From Brachionus plicatilis (taxonomy: Eukaryota; Rotifera; Eurotatoria; Ploima; Brachionidae), in NCBI GenBank assembly GCA_010279815.1, contig QEOQ01000660.1, positions 62,651 to 126,650 on the forward strand: 64,000 nucleotides of DNA, in the 5' to 3' direction. Position numbers and translations under genes: made by a program. The notes under the pieces were generated by a model. That model was not told the origin of the DNA. It searched no databases and saw only the letters and a list, made by a program, of their open reading frames with translations. Positions 1 through 12,656 of the stretch are shown piece by piece; the stretch's first letter is position 1; each line of letters starts with the position of its first letter.

Positions 1-100
1 GGGTTTTAATTTGTAGTTTTAATTTTTAATTTCCAAGAGTCAAAAATTTATCTTACACAACAATATTACTCACTAAACTCTGTAAATTTAGAAGACCTTG

Positions 101-240
101 ATATTTAAAGCAACTTTGAATGTTACAACATTCTGTGTATACAGAATTAATTTTAAACTTTTAGGAAAAAAATAATTTAATTTTTTTACCTTTTTTTCTG
201 TTCTTTTTATCATTTTGTACTGAATTTCACTAAATAGGGA
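101..240. repeat. Half copy of a foldback repeat
   Basis: This stretch matches the right half of the inverted-repeat element at 12657-12994. Both contain a GCAACTTTGAATGTT core, then an AT-rich block, then a CTGTTCTTTT block, and end in a CTGAATTTCAC-like terminus. Only one arm is present here, so it is a truncated copy or a solo arm. It lies just upstream of the first recognisable exon of the WSC gene, probably in an intron. I see nothing else in positions 1-282. Confidence 0.55.
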
Positions 241-282
241 AATTAAATTTTTTTAGTCATTTTGATTCTATTTAATTTTAAG

Positions 283-3200
283 ATATTGGAAATATTTACT
301 GAGAATGAGAATGTGACATTTATCCAGCAAATTCTAGTAACCAATCTATTTTACAAGTAAACAATTTTTTTGGTAAAAAATAAAAATTTATAACATTATT
401 CTTTAAAGTATTAGCTCACTATTAGTGGACTATGATTTAAATATAGATCCGCGTTTTAATGAAAAGATTGCAGATATTCTATTTTTGATGAACGATTTGT
501 TTGCCACACCGAATAAGTCAGACAAAGAGTTCTCAAGACTCAAATTACCATTAGAAAATGAAGATGAACCTGGTATCATAGTACGGGTACCTGAAACTAC
601 CAGTCAATTCAAAAGTAAAAATTATTTAAAAAAATATTTTTATTATTTAATAAAATTAAAAAAAATTTTTTAGTCATAGCAACAAATACAAGCTTTTTTC
701 AGATCGAAACAACGACTTCACTCACAACAACACCTATTAATCTAGACCGTATGTCAACTTTTTTTTTTTATTATCTTAATTCTATTTTATGAAAAAAAAA
801 TTCAGGCTTTAATTTCATAAACACTAGTCGGTTTTTCTTTATTAATTCGAATTAGTTTTCTAGGGCAGCAGTATTTGTATAAAATATCACGACTTAAAAA
901 TAAAGTAGCCACAATACCCACTATCCAAAATATGATTCTAAACACAAATACGCCCAAATCTACTGTGAAAAAACTTTTTCTTTGTCTTCCAAATTTTTGG
1001 TCTACATGGTACTTGAAAGATAGACTTAGGATGCCGAGTATAAGATAGACAAAAAATGAGATAATAAGTATTATGGCAGCAGTAAATACATATGCATGAA
1101 ATTGGATGGCACGTTGTTTAGGTGCAATATTCTGCTTGTCAAAATGAATTGGCTGCAATGATTTATTTCTCCACCAGCGCCAGCAAATTGTCAGAAACCA
1201 AATTGTAAATGCCAGAAGACATATTGACAGAATTAGTTCTAAAATGAATATAAAAGGCGAGAACAGAGTATGGTGGTGTCCGAATACGGACAAGTAGCCT
1301 ATGTTGCGCACAATGCCATCGAAAAAAAGAATGGCAGCAAAGTGCCCAAAATAAAATGTTAAAAATATGTGCAAATAAGTATCCATATTTGTCCAGTGTT
1401 TGTTCTCGGGATAATGTTCCACATGGATGCCAGAGTCACTGGCTCTTTCAATTGGTATAGTATAGATTGGATTGTGGTTTAAGTATGTGCTGTGGCGATC
1501 GGCGGATTCTCTCCCTAGTGTAAAATTGCCAAATTGATCCTCTGAAATTAGAATCGGCTCAGCTATAGTCGTCGTCGTGGTCGTTTGTACAGTTTTTTTC
1601 TCTTGTTTTTCTTTTAGTGCTTTATTTTGGACATTGTCTTCTGATAGAGAGGTCGGAAAAGGCTGAGTAGAACTAGCAGAGTCCAAGTTAGAACTAGCCG
1701 CTACGGCATAGTGCTGCTGAAAATGCTGTTGATAGTGCTGTTGAATGTTTGAACCAGAGTTTAAATATTCAACGTTTAAAATCTGATTTTCGTTCATTAT
1801 TAAAATCAGTCCAAATAAAAATTAGGTGACTAAAATGATTTTTAATCTAATTTCTTTTAAAAGATCTAGAAATAGTGTCAAAAATTAAATTTTTTAACAA
1901 GATATCAACTAATTAAAAAAGTTTTATTTAGCTTTAAAATAATCAAAAATTTCTATCGGTTTAAAAACTTTCAAAAAAAATTAAATTTTTTTTAATGCCA
2001 CTCACTTAAATCCAAAATCTTTGGGAACCGAAATTAGGATTTATATTGAATTAATCACAAGAAAAAGTTAATTTTAATTATTTGAGCAAGTCCCATGGAC
2101 AAAATTAAATATAATTGTTAAATTTAAAAATGGGTAGAAAAATTAAGTTAATTAAAGGCAAGATTTTCACCAACAATTCAAAAATAGCAAGCCAGATTAG
2201 AGTGAGAAAAATTAAAATACCAAAAGGATTAAAAAAAGCCATCGAAAGTAAAACATAAGACCAAAGTTGAATTTTAAGAACCAAAAAAAAGAGATGTCGA
2301 TCTAATAAAATTTTTTTAAATAATAAATTTAAGAAATAAAAAAACCATGAGAAATTGACATCTTATGGGAAACGTTTTTTAGAGATAATTAATGAATAAA
2401 ATCATTTTCTTTTTCATATTGCAGCAGACTTTTGACAATAAAAAATATAAAAATTTTATTTTATATATTAATTATAAAATTACAAATGGTTTAATAATTA
2501 ATATTACTTAAATTGAAATTTTTATGTAATTTACAATATGACTTTTGATTCCAATAAATAGCAATGATATTTAGCAGACTTGTTTTTAAGTCACAGTTTT
2601 AAGTCTAAGTCACAAAAATTTAAGTCAAAGTCATGACTTGACTTAAAAAAAAAAAAAAATTTAAGTCACTTAAGACTTGTGACTTAAAAACAACTCTGAT
2701 ATTTAGTCATCCGCATTATTTAATCAAGTTAAAATTCTTTAAATAAAAAACATTTCCAATTGATCTTTCTCTAGTAAAACTTGCCTCTAAAATTTTAGTT
2801 TCCCATAAAAAAATTAAATTTAGAATATACTTTCTTATTCATTTTTGATTTAGAATAAACTTTCAGTTTTCATTTTTGATCATTGCACCTTATTTCGGAC
2901 TAAAGAATGACAAAAGTTTTACGTATTAAATGCATGATTATTAATAAAAATCTAAAATCTAAACTCTATTTATTAAAAGATGGCATAATGTAAATTTTTT
3001 GTTTATCAACTTCTTCGAAGATTTTGTATAAAACTTTCCTAAATTATTTTGTTAAGGCGTTTGAGTCATTACAAAAAGGCTTGGTGTAATTAATTTTCTA
3101 CTTTTTTTAAAGACAGTGAATAGCAAAAATAATTGAATTTTTGCTGAATGTTATTTTGATATTTTGAAATATTAAAGTCTATGATTTATCCATAAAAATT

Positions 3201-6200
3201 AGAAAATAAATTATTTTCAGCAATTAAAAACTCAAAATTTTCTAATAAACTCTCTTAATAATGATTTTTAGTTTTTAGGGGTAAAGTGCTAAGCTAAAAT
3301 CTTTTTTATCTTGAAAACAAAAAGATCTATTACATTGTGAACTTAGAGAAAAAATAATCATACTCCCTGTTTTTATTGATGAATAATTTTAAAGAATAAT
3401 GCGGTAGCTAACTGATCTGAATCAAGCTTTAAGGCACAGTCAATATTGATCCTAAATCTATCAGAACTGCTCGAAAAATCAACTGCTTTTTTTATCTTTT
3501 GTTATACAATTCATAAGAAATCAAACATACCCGGTCCCTAAACCGACATTTATCAGACGTTGAGAGCTTAGAATAACAATTAAAGCTATTTTTCTAACAC
3601 AGCTTAAAATATTGTTTTTATTTTAGTTCATCCAATATTTTGTATCTATTTTGTATTTACTTTTACTGCTGCTATTTTGTTTCTAAAACTTACCAAAATC
3701 ATGATTACATAGGCTTTATATTAAATAACAAATCTAAATTGTATGCTCATAACGAGCATCCTGCTAAGCATTAAATGAAAAGCTTTTCGATTAAGATAGT
3801 ATGCCATATCGATTCAATTGCACCAGTTTTAATTATTTGCAGTATTAAACTCTAGTTTTATTGACAATTGAATATTAAAAAAATACTTTAAAAAAAATTA
3901 ATAAGACAAACTTTTTAAAAATTAAAAAAAAACAAAAATTTTTAGCACTATCTCGATACTAATAAATAAAACAAATTTTATATCTAGACAAAACTTAATT
4001 TATTTTGTTTTAAAATCATAGTTTTAATTAAAGATTAACAGCTTACGCAAAAATTTAAACCATATTGCGCAATCCAGTATTTCAACCATTTAAAATAGAA
4101 CTTAAGTTGATTATCTTTGTTTCATGATGTTTGCTGCATTTGCATTTTTTTACTTTAAAATCGATTTCAAGTCATGTTTAGATTACTGTGGGTTAAATGC
4201 CAATTGAATTAGAAAATATTTATCTACTCAACTTTTCTTCTAAAAAGATTAATCCGTCAGTATTTCTTTATATTTATATTAAAAGGAAAAATCTTTAAAA
4301 CAAAGCATTTTTACTTAATTTTAAAATATTATGAATAAATACACTAATAGTTAAAATAGTTCCCTTTATTATTTATTGAATTTCTATTTATGAAAATCAA
4401 ATCAAGTTATAAACTAAACAATCTCAAAAGGAAATCTTTGTTAGAGAATACAAAGCAGGTCTTCTTCCAACCAGAGTTGCATTAAGTCATGTGACTTCAT
4501 ATCAAAATATTTTAAAATTATCTAGAAAATTCGACCAAGTTAATTTGTTCTCTTTTTTTAAAAAATTAAATAATTGAATAAAGATTTTACTGGGAAGAAA
4601 ATTTATAAATTTTTTTAAGAAAAAAAAATTTGTTTTGTTAGAAAAAGATATTAAAGATAAAATTTTCTGAATTTTCTATGTTAAATTGTTTTCTTTCTAT
4701 TGAAATGAATTCAAGTCATTTTTATTGTTTTTAAGTCAAAGTGACTTTTAGTTTATTTTTTTCTTTAAATTCGATTAATAGTTTTGAGTTTATAGAAAAT
4801 TTTAAAAAAAAGGACAATTCATGATTTTGACTTTTGTCCAAACTTTGCTTCTAACCATCATTGACAACAGAAGCCATTTTTTAATTGTAAGCTAATAAAT
4901 TTAAGATATCTTATTTCACACTCTTTTTGTTCTTCTTATATTTTAAAATAAAATAAAAAGCAATTTTTATTCGAACAGAAATCTAAAAAATAAGCTTTAA
5001 TTTGAAATCGGGAAAAGAATCAAAAAAATTTGATACAGTTGTAACTAGAGATAAAAGTTAAAAGAAAATATCTCAAAAAATAAAAATGATATTAAGTTCT
5101 GGTTTTTTATTAGAATTAAAATTTTAAATAAAGAAATAACTTTATATTTCTCATAAAGTCTTTTATCGTTTCTCCAATTTGCATAAATTTTTTTTACCCT
5201 TTTTTCCAAAAATCTTTCGTTCAGAGGATTGATAGTCTGATTTAAAACAAATTTCAATATTATAAATAATGCTTAGTTTTTTAAACAAGACTTGAATTAG
5301 ATTTTTGAATCTTTAAAAGCTTTTGAAAAATATATTGAACACATTGATTGCTTTTTAAGAATCTATTTCCAGTTTTAACTTCAAATTTTTTAAAAAATGT
5401 AATTGAATTATTAATTTTGTACCCAGAAAAAATTTTCTTAATATAATTTCTAAAAAAAAATAAGTAATAAAAATTTTTTTGAGGTATAATTTTTTTGAGT
5501 TAGAGGTTTAAAAAAAAAGAATCTTAAAAACAGTAATAATCAGCTTTGGGTTTTTATTGACCCCCCGATCGGCAACAAAAACTTACCATTCACTTATCAT
5601 CACTAAAAAATCATTTTCAATTATCAATTTTTTTTCTTTAAAGACTAGATATTGAAAATGAAAAAAAATATTTTTTTTTTTAATAAAGCCCTTGTGATTT
5701 AACAGTTAAGAAACATTCAAATAAATAGCAATTATGTTTATTAATCGACTAATAATCCAAATAAGAAAATTTAAAGTAAACCCAATATGTTAAATCTCAA
5801 AAACATACATGATAATAAAAAACAGGCTATAAGTCCAGTGGTTAACAATTTTAAAAATTTCATCTTAAAAAAATAATATTTCATCGAGTCTAGCTGCAAT
5901 AGGTCCCATGGCAGATCTTTATAATTTTTGATCAAATCACCTCCGAACAGCTTTGATTTAACCTTATCTTTAATCGAGGAGAATAAAACTGTTATCGTTT
6001 TATCTTTGTTTTCTATTTTCATTTTGATAAATTCGGCTGGAGTTTTGTGGTAAAGATTTTTGCCAGCAACGTAATGAGATGAAAAAAATAACAATTGGAT
6101 CGTGAAAATAAGAATGGCGCAAAAGCATAAGATGGGAATAATTGATAGAAAAATTTTCTCTACAAAATGTGGTTCATCTTCATCAAAATCATAATGATCA

Positions 6201-9200
6201 GAATATTTGCTGTGACTATTGACAATCAAAAATTCATTCATAAAAATAGTCACAATTAAATAAAAAGCGCCAAAAATAGCTCCGAGACAAACAATTTCTT
6301 GCATGCGATATTTCCATACAAATCCATCAGCTATTTGAAAATTTTTAAAATACCTTAAATTGAAATAATTGAACAGAAAACCATCTAAAATCAATGCATT
6401 TGCCAGCACACAAATTACTATTAAACTTATTATCTTAAGCTTATTTAAAAAATGCATTTTTTTTTCTATTTCATTTCTTAAATTTTTTATAACAACATTA
6501 GAAAAAATTTAAAATTTAATCTAAAAATAATCTAATTTAAGAATATTCAAAATATCTTGGTTGCTTTAACGATAAAACAACTGACAGAGATTTGGCTTAC
6601 TCGGAGTCGTATCCAACAGCTGAAAATGGTACTTACATGACAATAGCTTACTGCATCGACTTGTGTCGATCTCTCAATCAAGCTTATGCTGGTCTACAAT
6701 TCGGGTATAACATCATTTTCTTATAGTTATTTTTAGTTATTTGGAATTTTTTTCAGACAAGAATGTTTTTGCGGAAACTCATATGGTAAACATGGCGAAA
6801 CAGACAAAAAAGATTGCTTTATAACTTGTGCCGGAGACAGAGATTCAACCTGTGGTGGATTCTTAAAAAATGCAGTATATTCTGTAGGGCTTTATTACAC
6901 TACGGAATTAAAAACAAGCACTGAGCCCATCAGCGCCCAAGAATTTTCATTACCTTCCGTTTTTACATTTGAGACTTCAGCACAACCAAGCTCATCACAG
7001 ACTTCAATATCTAGTACCACATTAGCCATTCAGTTTTTTACTACCTCTACAGTTGAATCTACATACAAATCGACAGGTTTTACAACTAATGATTTTTTTG
7101 AAAACATCACCACTACATCTACAAATGAATCTACAGCTCATGAAATGAATACAACCTTTGTTAGCTCTTTTTCTACATTGTCTGAAACAAGTTCTCTTTT
7201 TGAAACTACGTCAACTTCATCTACAAATTTGATCACTTCCTTCGAAACTGAACATTCGACCAACACTGATCCAATCTTTTTAGCCACATCAATTTCGCTT
7301 TTACCTATTACCAATGCCTCTACACAGTCACCTGATTTTTCAACATTCATTCCCATCACTACACAAAACTCAACAGAACAAGTAGCAACAGGGCAAAAAA
7401 ATGAAGCTAGGGAGTCTCTTGGTACAACAGCCAACTCATTTGTGACCAGTGATCGGATTTTGAGCGACTCAACCAGTTTGATCGGTTTGACAGGACCTAC
7501 TTTATTAGTGTCAACCTCGAATGGCATAATCTCACCTAGACCTATTGTATCAAATCCATCAGCTTTTTTGATAACTGGTAATTTATTTTATTGATTATTT
7601 TTTGTTAATTTAATAAAAATTTTCAAAATTTTTTTCGAAGAAATTAAAGTTGATAAAGAAATTGATGTAAAAAGTGAAGAATTCCGAACCAAGCTTACTG
7701 ATAGTCTGGAGCAAGCGTTTACCGCAGCGTTTAGGAGAACAAATTCTCTGTATTATAGCCAAGAATCAGCTGCGGTTTCGGATATGGATATTGAGGTAAA
7801 TTTGGTAAATGTTACTATTACCGGGGACACAAATTCAGACAAGACAAAAAATATTCTTCAATTGAGATACTATATTCTCAGTGGCAATGAACTAGTCTCA
7901 TCTGAATACGCTGCTGATTCTATTAATTTGCTCAGCGATCAAGAAATGGCTAGATATTTGGATTATGAAATACAAAATCAGGGCTATGTTGAAATAAAGC
8001 CGCGGGAAAATGTGCAAACTGATCAAAAGTTGTGGATAATAGCGGCAGTTTTAGGCCCCCTGCTCATTTTTTTTATTCTTATATGGATTATTTTATTTGT
8101 TTACTACAAATGCATTAATCCTAGGCCAAATAATATAAAACTAGATAAAAATGATACAAGTGAGGATCCAAAAGATGGCAAAAATTTGTCCGATGAATCA
8201 TTGATTAATGTAAATGAAAATGTGAAGCAAACACCAGCAATGAAAAGTGGCAAAATTGAACCATTGGTCGAGTCGCCTGGACCAAACGATGACAATTTTC
8301 TCATAAATGACACAGCTAAAGCTAAAAAGAAAAAAAAAGACAATCTAAAATTACCAGACTTAAATCAGAATAGAATAGTTCCAAATCCGGTCTTGGTTAA
8401 GTCAGAAGATGAAAATTTTAGTGATTATCAAGTTGAAGATTCGATTCAACAAAAAGCTGAAGCCGAAAAGTGGCGTAAGTAAAATTGAAATATGTTTTAG
8501 TTAAAATGGATAAATGCATCAATTGTAATTGTTAAAAATTCTGTGTTTAATCTAGTATTAAATTGTTTCATGTAAAATTAAAAAAAATTGATTAGCAATT
8601 GATAGAAAGAATGCTAGTATTATTAGTTTTTATTGTAAAAAAAGTTAACAGAATAAGCTGAATAAAAAGATTAATCGAATAAGGAGTAGTTTAAGTTAAA
8701 ATATACAAATCTGTTTTCGGAATTATGGCTTTTTGGAAATTTTTTTTTTCAATTAAATTTATCATGAACCCACTAATTGCTCTAAGAAATTTTTTAAATT
8801 TGAAGCAAAAATATTCATATAAATGATGAAAAAAAATTTTATAAAACATTAATTAAAAATTAAAAAAGTTTATTTTAAATGCTTAAAATTCAAAACTACA
8901 GTAGATTCATTTTTTCAATTGTAAATGCTTTTATTATAAATGATTATTTTAAAATGCTAATTACTATATATAATGTCAAAACATTATGGCAAAATGAATT
9001 AAATAACTGACATTCGGAAGAGATATATCAATGGTTTATTCACCAGAAAAATGAAATTTTATTTATGAAAAGAATATTCAATTTTTCAGACTAAAGTTCG
9101 TTAGTTAAGAATCTTTTTTACATTTTTTAAGAAAGAAATTTTTTATAGATTTTTCAAAAAGAGATCCAAGGTCGAAGCAAAAGAATAATTTTAAAAAGTA

Positions 9201-10748
9201 TTGATTTTTTTACCTTTAAGGACATTCTTCTATCAATTATATATGTTTTTTTAAAATAAAAAAAATTCAAAAAAAGGTTTATTCAAAATCTATCAGGAAA
9301 AAAACAAAAATTTTAAAAAACATTGATTGTCTGTTTTTAACCAAAAAAAAATCTTGAAAGGTTCTTTCTTGTTTAAAATATTCAAATCAACATGAAATAT
9401 TTTTTCAAGACAAAGACAACTTTCTTTTCAAATTTTATAATAATATTATATATTTTGATTTGAAAATTTTAATGCATCTAAAATACTGAATAATATTGTT
9501 TAATTCTTTGTCAAAAAGTCAATGAAATTTGAAATAAAATAAAACATTGTTAAGAATTAAAAAATATTAAAGTATCAAAAGAAACAATAATAGCGGGGAA
9601 GGGTGAGAAAGTTTTGAGCACAAGATTGTTTTGGTAAAGAATTAGAAGAAGCTAATCAATTTAAAATTTTTTTGTGCGATTTAGGACTTTTCAAAATTTT
9701 AATGCGTCTAGAATACAAAAATATATATAATATACAATAATTTATAATATTTGATATATAAGAAATAATAATAAAAGATAAAAATCTTTTATTAGATAAT
9801 AATAAAATATAAAAATCGTTTATTAATGAGTGTTTTTTTGTGGTGAGAAGAGAGTATACCAAAAAAATCAAAATTTTTTAAAATCTGATTGAATTCAAAC
9901 ATTAGGAAAAAAAAATAAACAAGTGTGATTTACTTTTTTTTGTTCTAGGAAATAAACAAAGAAATCGGGAAAAAAATAACATTAAGACCGAAAATGAGAC
10001 AACGCGGCGAAAGCGTCCAGGAAAAAAGATTTCACCATCACAAAGCGAAAACAGTGACCGATTTAGTCCAGTTGAAACTGATAAAAAAAGTTATCAAAAA
10101 CCCGAAACAAAGAGTCAAGTATCGATTCTGACAAACAGCACTGATATTTTGCACAATAATTTAAATAACTTTGATAACCCATCAGTAATTGTTTCAGAGT
10201 TTTCCAAGCCATACCAACCTCATGTACCTGTTAAGGTTCACGTCAATAACAAGCCAACAGTTGAAGACACAACTAGAGTCTATAATCCTTATCCGTTTCA
10301 AAACGAATATGAAAGGTACTTCAAAAATGGTTTTTTGTTCGAACCAGTGGAATCAACTGGAGAGCACCAACAGTCTACAGTGAATGCCAATGCAAAATTT
10401 ACCAGTGATCTTATATCACCATATAATCGAAAAGATAACTCTATTCATTTCAAAAACTATGCTAGTAATGACAAATTATTAGATTATGCACGTGAGAACA
10501 AAGTTGGTTTTGGTAAAATGAATTTAGCTTTTAAAGATGATTCAGAAAGTGAGTTCAAGAATTTAAATAATTTAAAAAATAAGACACCGACCAAGGGAGC
10601 GGAACTTTATGAAGACGAACTGGACTTGATTAACAAGTACAAAAAAAAATCCGAAAATAATTATTCAACTTATGAGTTAGTTGATTCAATAAATCAAGAG
10701 CTTAAAAATTTAAAGTCGGGTTATAAACCGAACGGTTCCAATGCTTAG
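283..10748 (+). CDS. WSC-domain, Ser/Thr-rich, SEA-like single-pass membrane protein (KIAA1549-like)
   Basis: I join seven exons by matching splice phases: 283-356, 415-614, 674-748, 6542-6704, 6757-7577, 7641-8474 and 9949-10748. Together they make 2,967 nt, exactly divisible by three and ending in TAG. The 5' end is probably incomplete, as the first exon starts after an acceptor with no clear ATG. In the model, residues about 120-200 form a WSC carbohydrate-binding domain (YLGCFND at its start, then ECFCGN and a late CGG, with many cysteines). Residues 205-445 are a Ser/Thr-rich, mucin-like stalk. Residues 445-575 look SEA-like, and 575-603 are a membrane span (KLWIIAAVLGPLLIFF). A charged tail of about 385 residues begins with a long basic stretch and then WRNKQRNREK. 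A SEA-like region followed by LW-I-LGP at the membrane recalls the KIAA1549/UPF0606 family; that assignment is inference. The likely role is a cell-surface glycoprotein or adhesion receptor. The 5.8-kb third intron holds two opposite-strand genes. Confidence 0.75.
802..1797 (-). CDS. Unrecognised four-span membrane protein, nested in an intron
   Basis: This is a single open frame of 331 codons with an ATG start at 1797. The N-terminal half (about 1-135) is hydrophilic, with a Gln/His-rich stretch (HYQQHFQQHY) and a run of threonines. The C-terminal half has four hydrophobic segments at about 138-160, 178-210, 232-262 and 276-306, and then a short basic, cysteine-containing tail (YKYCCPRKLIRINKEK). 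A cytoplasmic N-terminus with four spans is likely. A reverse-strand AATAAA lies at 767-772, about 30 nt past the stop. The gene lies inside the large third intron of the WSC gene on the opposite strand. I do not recognise the family. Its length, composition and poly(A) signal argue for a real intronless gene. Confidence 0.7.
   Translation of the reverse strand: MNENQILNVEYLNSGSNIQQHYQQHFQQHYAVAASSNLDSASSTQPFPTSLSEDNVQNKALKEKQEKKTVQTTTTTTIAEPILISEDQFGNFTLGRESADRHSTYLNHNPIYTIPIERASDSGIHVEHYPENKHWTNMDTYLHIFLTFYFGHFAAILFFDGIVRNIGYLSVFGHHHTLFSPFIFILELILSICLLAFTIWFLTICWRWWRNKSLQPIHFDKQNIAPKQRAIQFHAYVFTAAIILIISFFVYLILGILSLSFKYHVDQKFGRQRKSFFTVDLGVFVFRIIFWIVGIVATLFLSRDILYKYCCPRKLIRINKEKPTSVYEIKA
2575..2698. 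mobile_element. hAT-type MITE with perfect 8-bp target duplication
   Basis: This 124-bp element starts CAGACTTGTTTTTAAGTC and ends GACTTAAAAACAACTCTG. It consists almost entirely of iterated AAGTC/GACTT units in both orientations. It is flanked by a perfect 8-bp direct repeat, ATATTTAG, at 2567-2574 and 2699-2706, the target duplication length of hAT transposons. Its CAGA(G/C)TTGTT terminus and AAGTC subterminal repeats match the ends of the larger hAT element at 39119-42683, so it is probably mobilised by that family. It has no coding capacity. Confidence 0.85.
2707..5770. other. Gene-free intronic DNA
   Basis: This 3-kb stretch lies within the third intron of the WSC gene and is AT-rich throughout, with frequent stops in all frames. 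A small AAGTC-type cluster at about 4705-4755 is probably another decayed hAT MITE. The only longer frame (5045-5257, minus) is lysine- and phenylalanine-rich, low in complexity, and looks like chance. I see no RNA gene here. Confidence 0.5.
5771..6457 (-). CDS. Unrecognised four-span membrane protein, nested in an intron
   Basis: This single frame of 228 codons starts with ATG at 6457. Four hydrophobic segments lie at about residues 9-31, 54-79, 103-134 and 204-226. The loop between spans two and three is acidic (HYDFDEDEPH). A longer hydrophilic loop (about 135-200) lies before the last span. The topology resembles small tetraspan proteins, but I see no tetraspanin CCG motif or claudin W-GLW-C-C signature, so no family is assigned. 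A reverse-strand AATAAA at 5737-5742 lies 29 nt beyond the stop. The gene lies inside the third intron of the WSC gene, about 90 nt from the WSC-domain exon, on the opposite strand. Confidence 0.65.
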   Translation of the reverse strand: MHFLNKLKIISLIVICVLANALILDGFLFNYFNLRYFKNFQIADGFVWKYRMQEIVCLGAIFGAFYLIVTIFMNEFLIVNSHSKYSDHYDFDEDEPHFVEKIFLSIIPILCFCAILIFTIQLLFFSSHYVAGKNLYHKTPAEFIKMKIENKDKTITVLFSSIKDKVKSKLFGGDLIKNYKDLPWDLLQLDSMKYYFFKMKFLKLLTTGLIACFLLSCMFLRFNILGLL

Positions 10749-12149
10749 TTTGTTTGTGATGCGAGAATAGCTTTTAATCATTTTGTTGTTTTTAGTTTAT
10801 TTTTTTTATCTGATTAAAATATAATTTTAATATTTCATCTAAAGTTTTTTAGTTTTATTTATTTTTAATTAAACATTTTTTCTTTCTAATTTATTTTTAA
10901 AATGTTTCAAAGCAAGCTTTAATAGAAATTTTTTTAAATTTTGAAACGCAATTTTTACAAATGTAATTCAAGCTAAATAAAAATTTGAAAATTATATTTT
11001 TTCTAAAGCTAAAAATAAAAGCTGATTTCGTGTATTTTATTCTTATAAATAAAAGAAGTGAAAAGCACATCTTTTTGAAATTAAATTTTTCGTTAAGTAT
11101 TGGGGTCTAGTGGAATATGTTAACAATTGTTCACGAAAAAATGTGAACATGAGTATCAAGTCTATCAAGAGTATCATGAGTTCACATAATCTCTGGTCAC
11201 ACATTTGGTGTTCAAAAGCTGGTCACATAAAAAAAAATTTTCACCAAATTTTAGATTCAAAAAATAAAATTAAAAAACTCTATTTTCTAATAAATTTTTA
11301 CTTTAGTTTTGATAAAGCTAAAAATTCCAATTTAGATTGCATCATTCTATTCAAAGTTCAAAAAAATTTTTAGTTGAAAAATTAAAATAATGGATGAAAA
11401 TATTGATTTAAAAATTTTTAGTCTCTGAAATTGGTTTGATACGTGCTAGTCCTAAATGTGAAAATAAAAGGTGCAAAAATATCTTCAACAAATGGAAGTT
11501 GCATATGGTAAAAAAACATAAGAACTAAAAAAAAGACATATCTATTTTTAAAAATTTAGTTAACTTTCCTAATTGTTGCTTTGATTATCAAAGGTTAATC
11601 AAAAATTAAAAATTTAAATGATAAAACTTAACTAATAAACTTAAAGAAAATAAACCGGCTATTGGACTCTAAAAGCTTAGATACAAATATCAACCTAATT
11701 TAATTTTCACATCAGCATAAAATTGGTAGGAAATTAAATCAAAAAAATGATCTTTCAGTGAAAGCATAATTAAAAATTACTGTAATTTGAAATCTATTGA
11801 AGTGAGTGATTCCAAGAACCATCTTAGTTTTATTCAATAAAGCAATTATTCCAACAATAACCATTTAATTTAAAAAAAATTGAAAATAATTTCAATATCA
11901 ACAATTTGGTACCAATTTCTTGTTGATTATCAAGTTACATATGTTCGACATTTTATCCGTACCATCTCCAATTCTAATATTATCGAATAAAAATATTTTT
12001 TTTCTAATTTATTTAAAATAATAATTGTCAAATTAGATCATATAAAAACTTTCGTCTTTATTAGATCATTCCTAGATTATTTTTAACTTATTTCACAAAA
12101 ACGCTAAAAAATTTAGTCGGGGTGAATCACTTCAAGAAAAATATTTGGT
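10749..12149. other. Intergenic DNA with small repeat and zinc-finger scraps
   Basis: No complete gene is visible. The open frame at 11110-11373 is repetitive (repeated SIKSI-type units and duplicated GGTCACA words) and also contains an inverted GTTCAC/GTGAAC pair, so it looks like a degraded repeat. At about 11437-11526 a short plus-strand stretch reads as C-x4-C-x9-H-x4-H, a possible zinc finger. It ends at a stop after MVKKHKN and has no partner exons that I can find. Confidence 0.35.
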
Positions 12150-12656
12150 AAATATTACCTGAATAGATAATCGGGACTGGCCTCTATGCTATTATTTGAA
12201 CGTGGCAAATTTTTTCCATCTTTTTTCGTAAATTCCAAATATTAGTTTTAAATCGAGGCACTAATCGAACCTTTTCATCGTCCTGTTTTTCTTTGCCTTT
12301 AAAAATCTAAAACTTTGTCTAAAACATTCGTTTGTTCGATGCATTTTTTGAGACCCTTTTCAACCACATTTTTCCAAAGATTTTTTGCCAAACGAAAACA
12401 GCACCCACCAATTTTTGACTTAGGATAAAACTTTTCTATACAGTTTAGAATACACTTTTCAAAATCTGTTATTAAAAAATCAGGTTTTTTTTGTATATGT
12501 CATCTTAAAAACTCAAAAACACGTTCGTAGCTTGTTTGTAGTTTATCGGAGAGCAAAAGCGTTTATTAATGGTAAACAATTTTTTATATACTTTCGGACT
12601 GATGCTAAACGTACCGTCCATGTACCATGTTTTTTCATTTTCTAGTCCTTTGATTC
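12150..12656 (-). pseudogene. MULE transposase remnant
   Basis: Minus-strand reading gives two pieces of a Mutator-like (MULE) DDE transposase. About 12505-12645 contains TWYMDGTFSISPKVYKKLF, matching the W-x-D-G-T-F block around the first catalytic aspartate. About 12300-12495, in another frame, contains DFLITDFEKCILNCI followed by an IGGCCFRLAKNLWK-like stretch, the second catalytic aspartate block and the GC-F-L-x2-NLW motif. Frameshifts and stops separate the pieces, and the N-terminal side is cut by the foldback element at 12657. This is a dead transposon fragment. Confidence 0.75.

Noticed and set aside
7138..7527. Minus-strand open frame opposite the Ser/Thr-rich exon
   Set aside because: Shadow of the low-complexity coding exon on the plus strand, whose frame and splice phases are consistent.
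11110..11373. 87-codon plus-strand frame
   Set aside because: Built from repeated SIK/AAG-rich units and inverted words; no partner exons or known domain.
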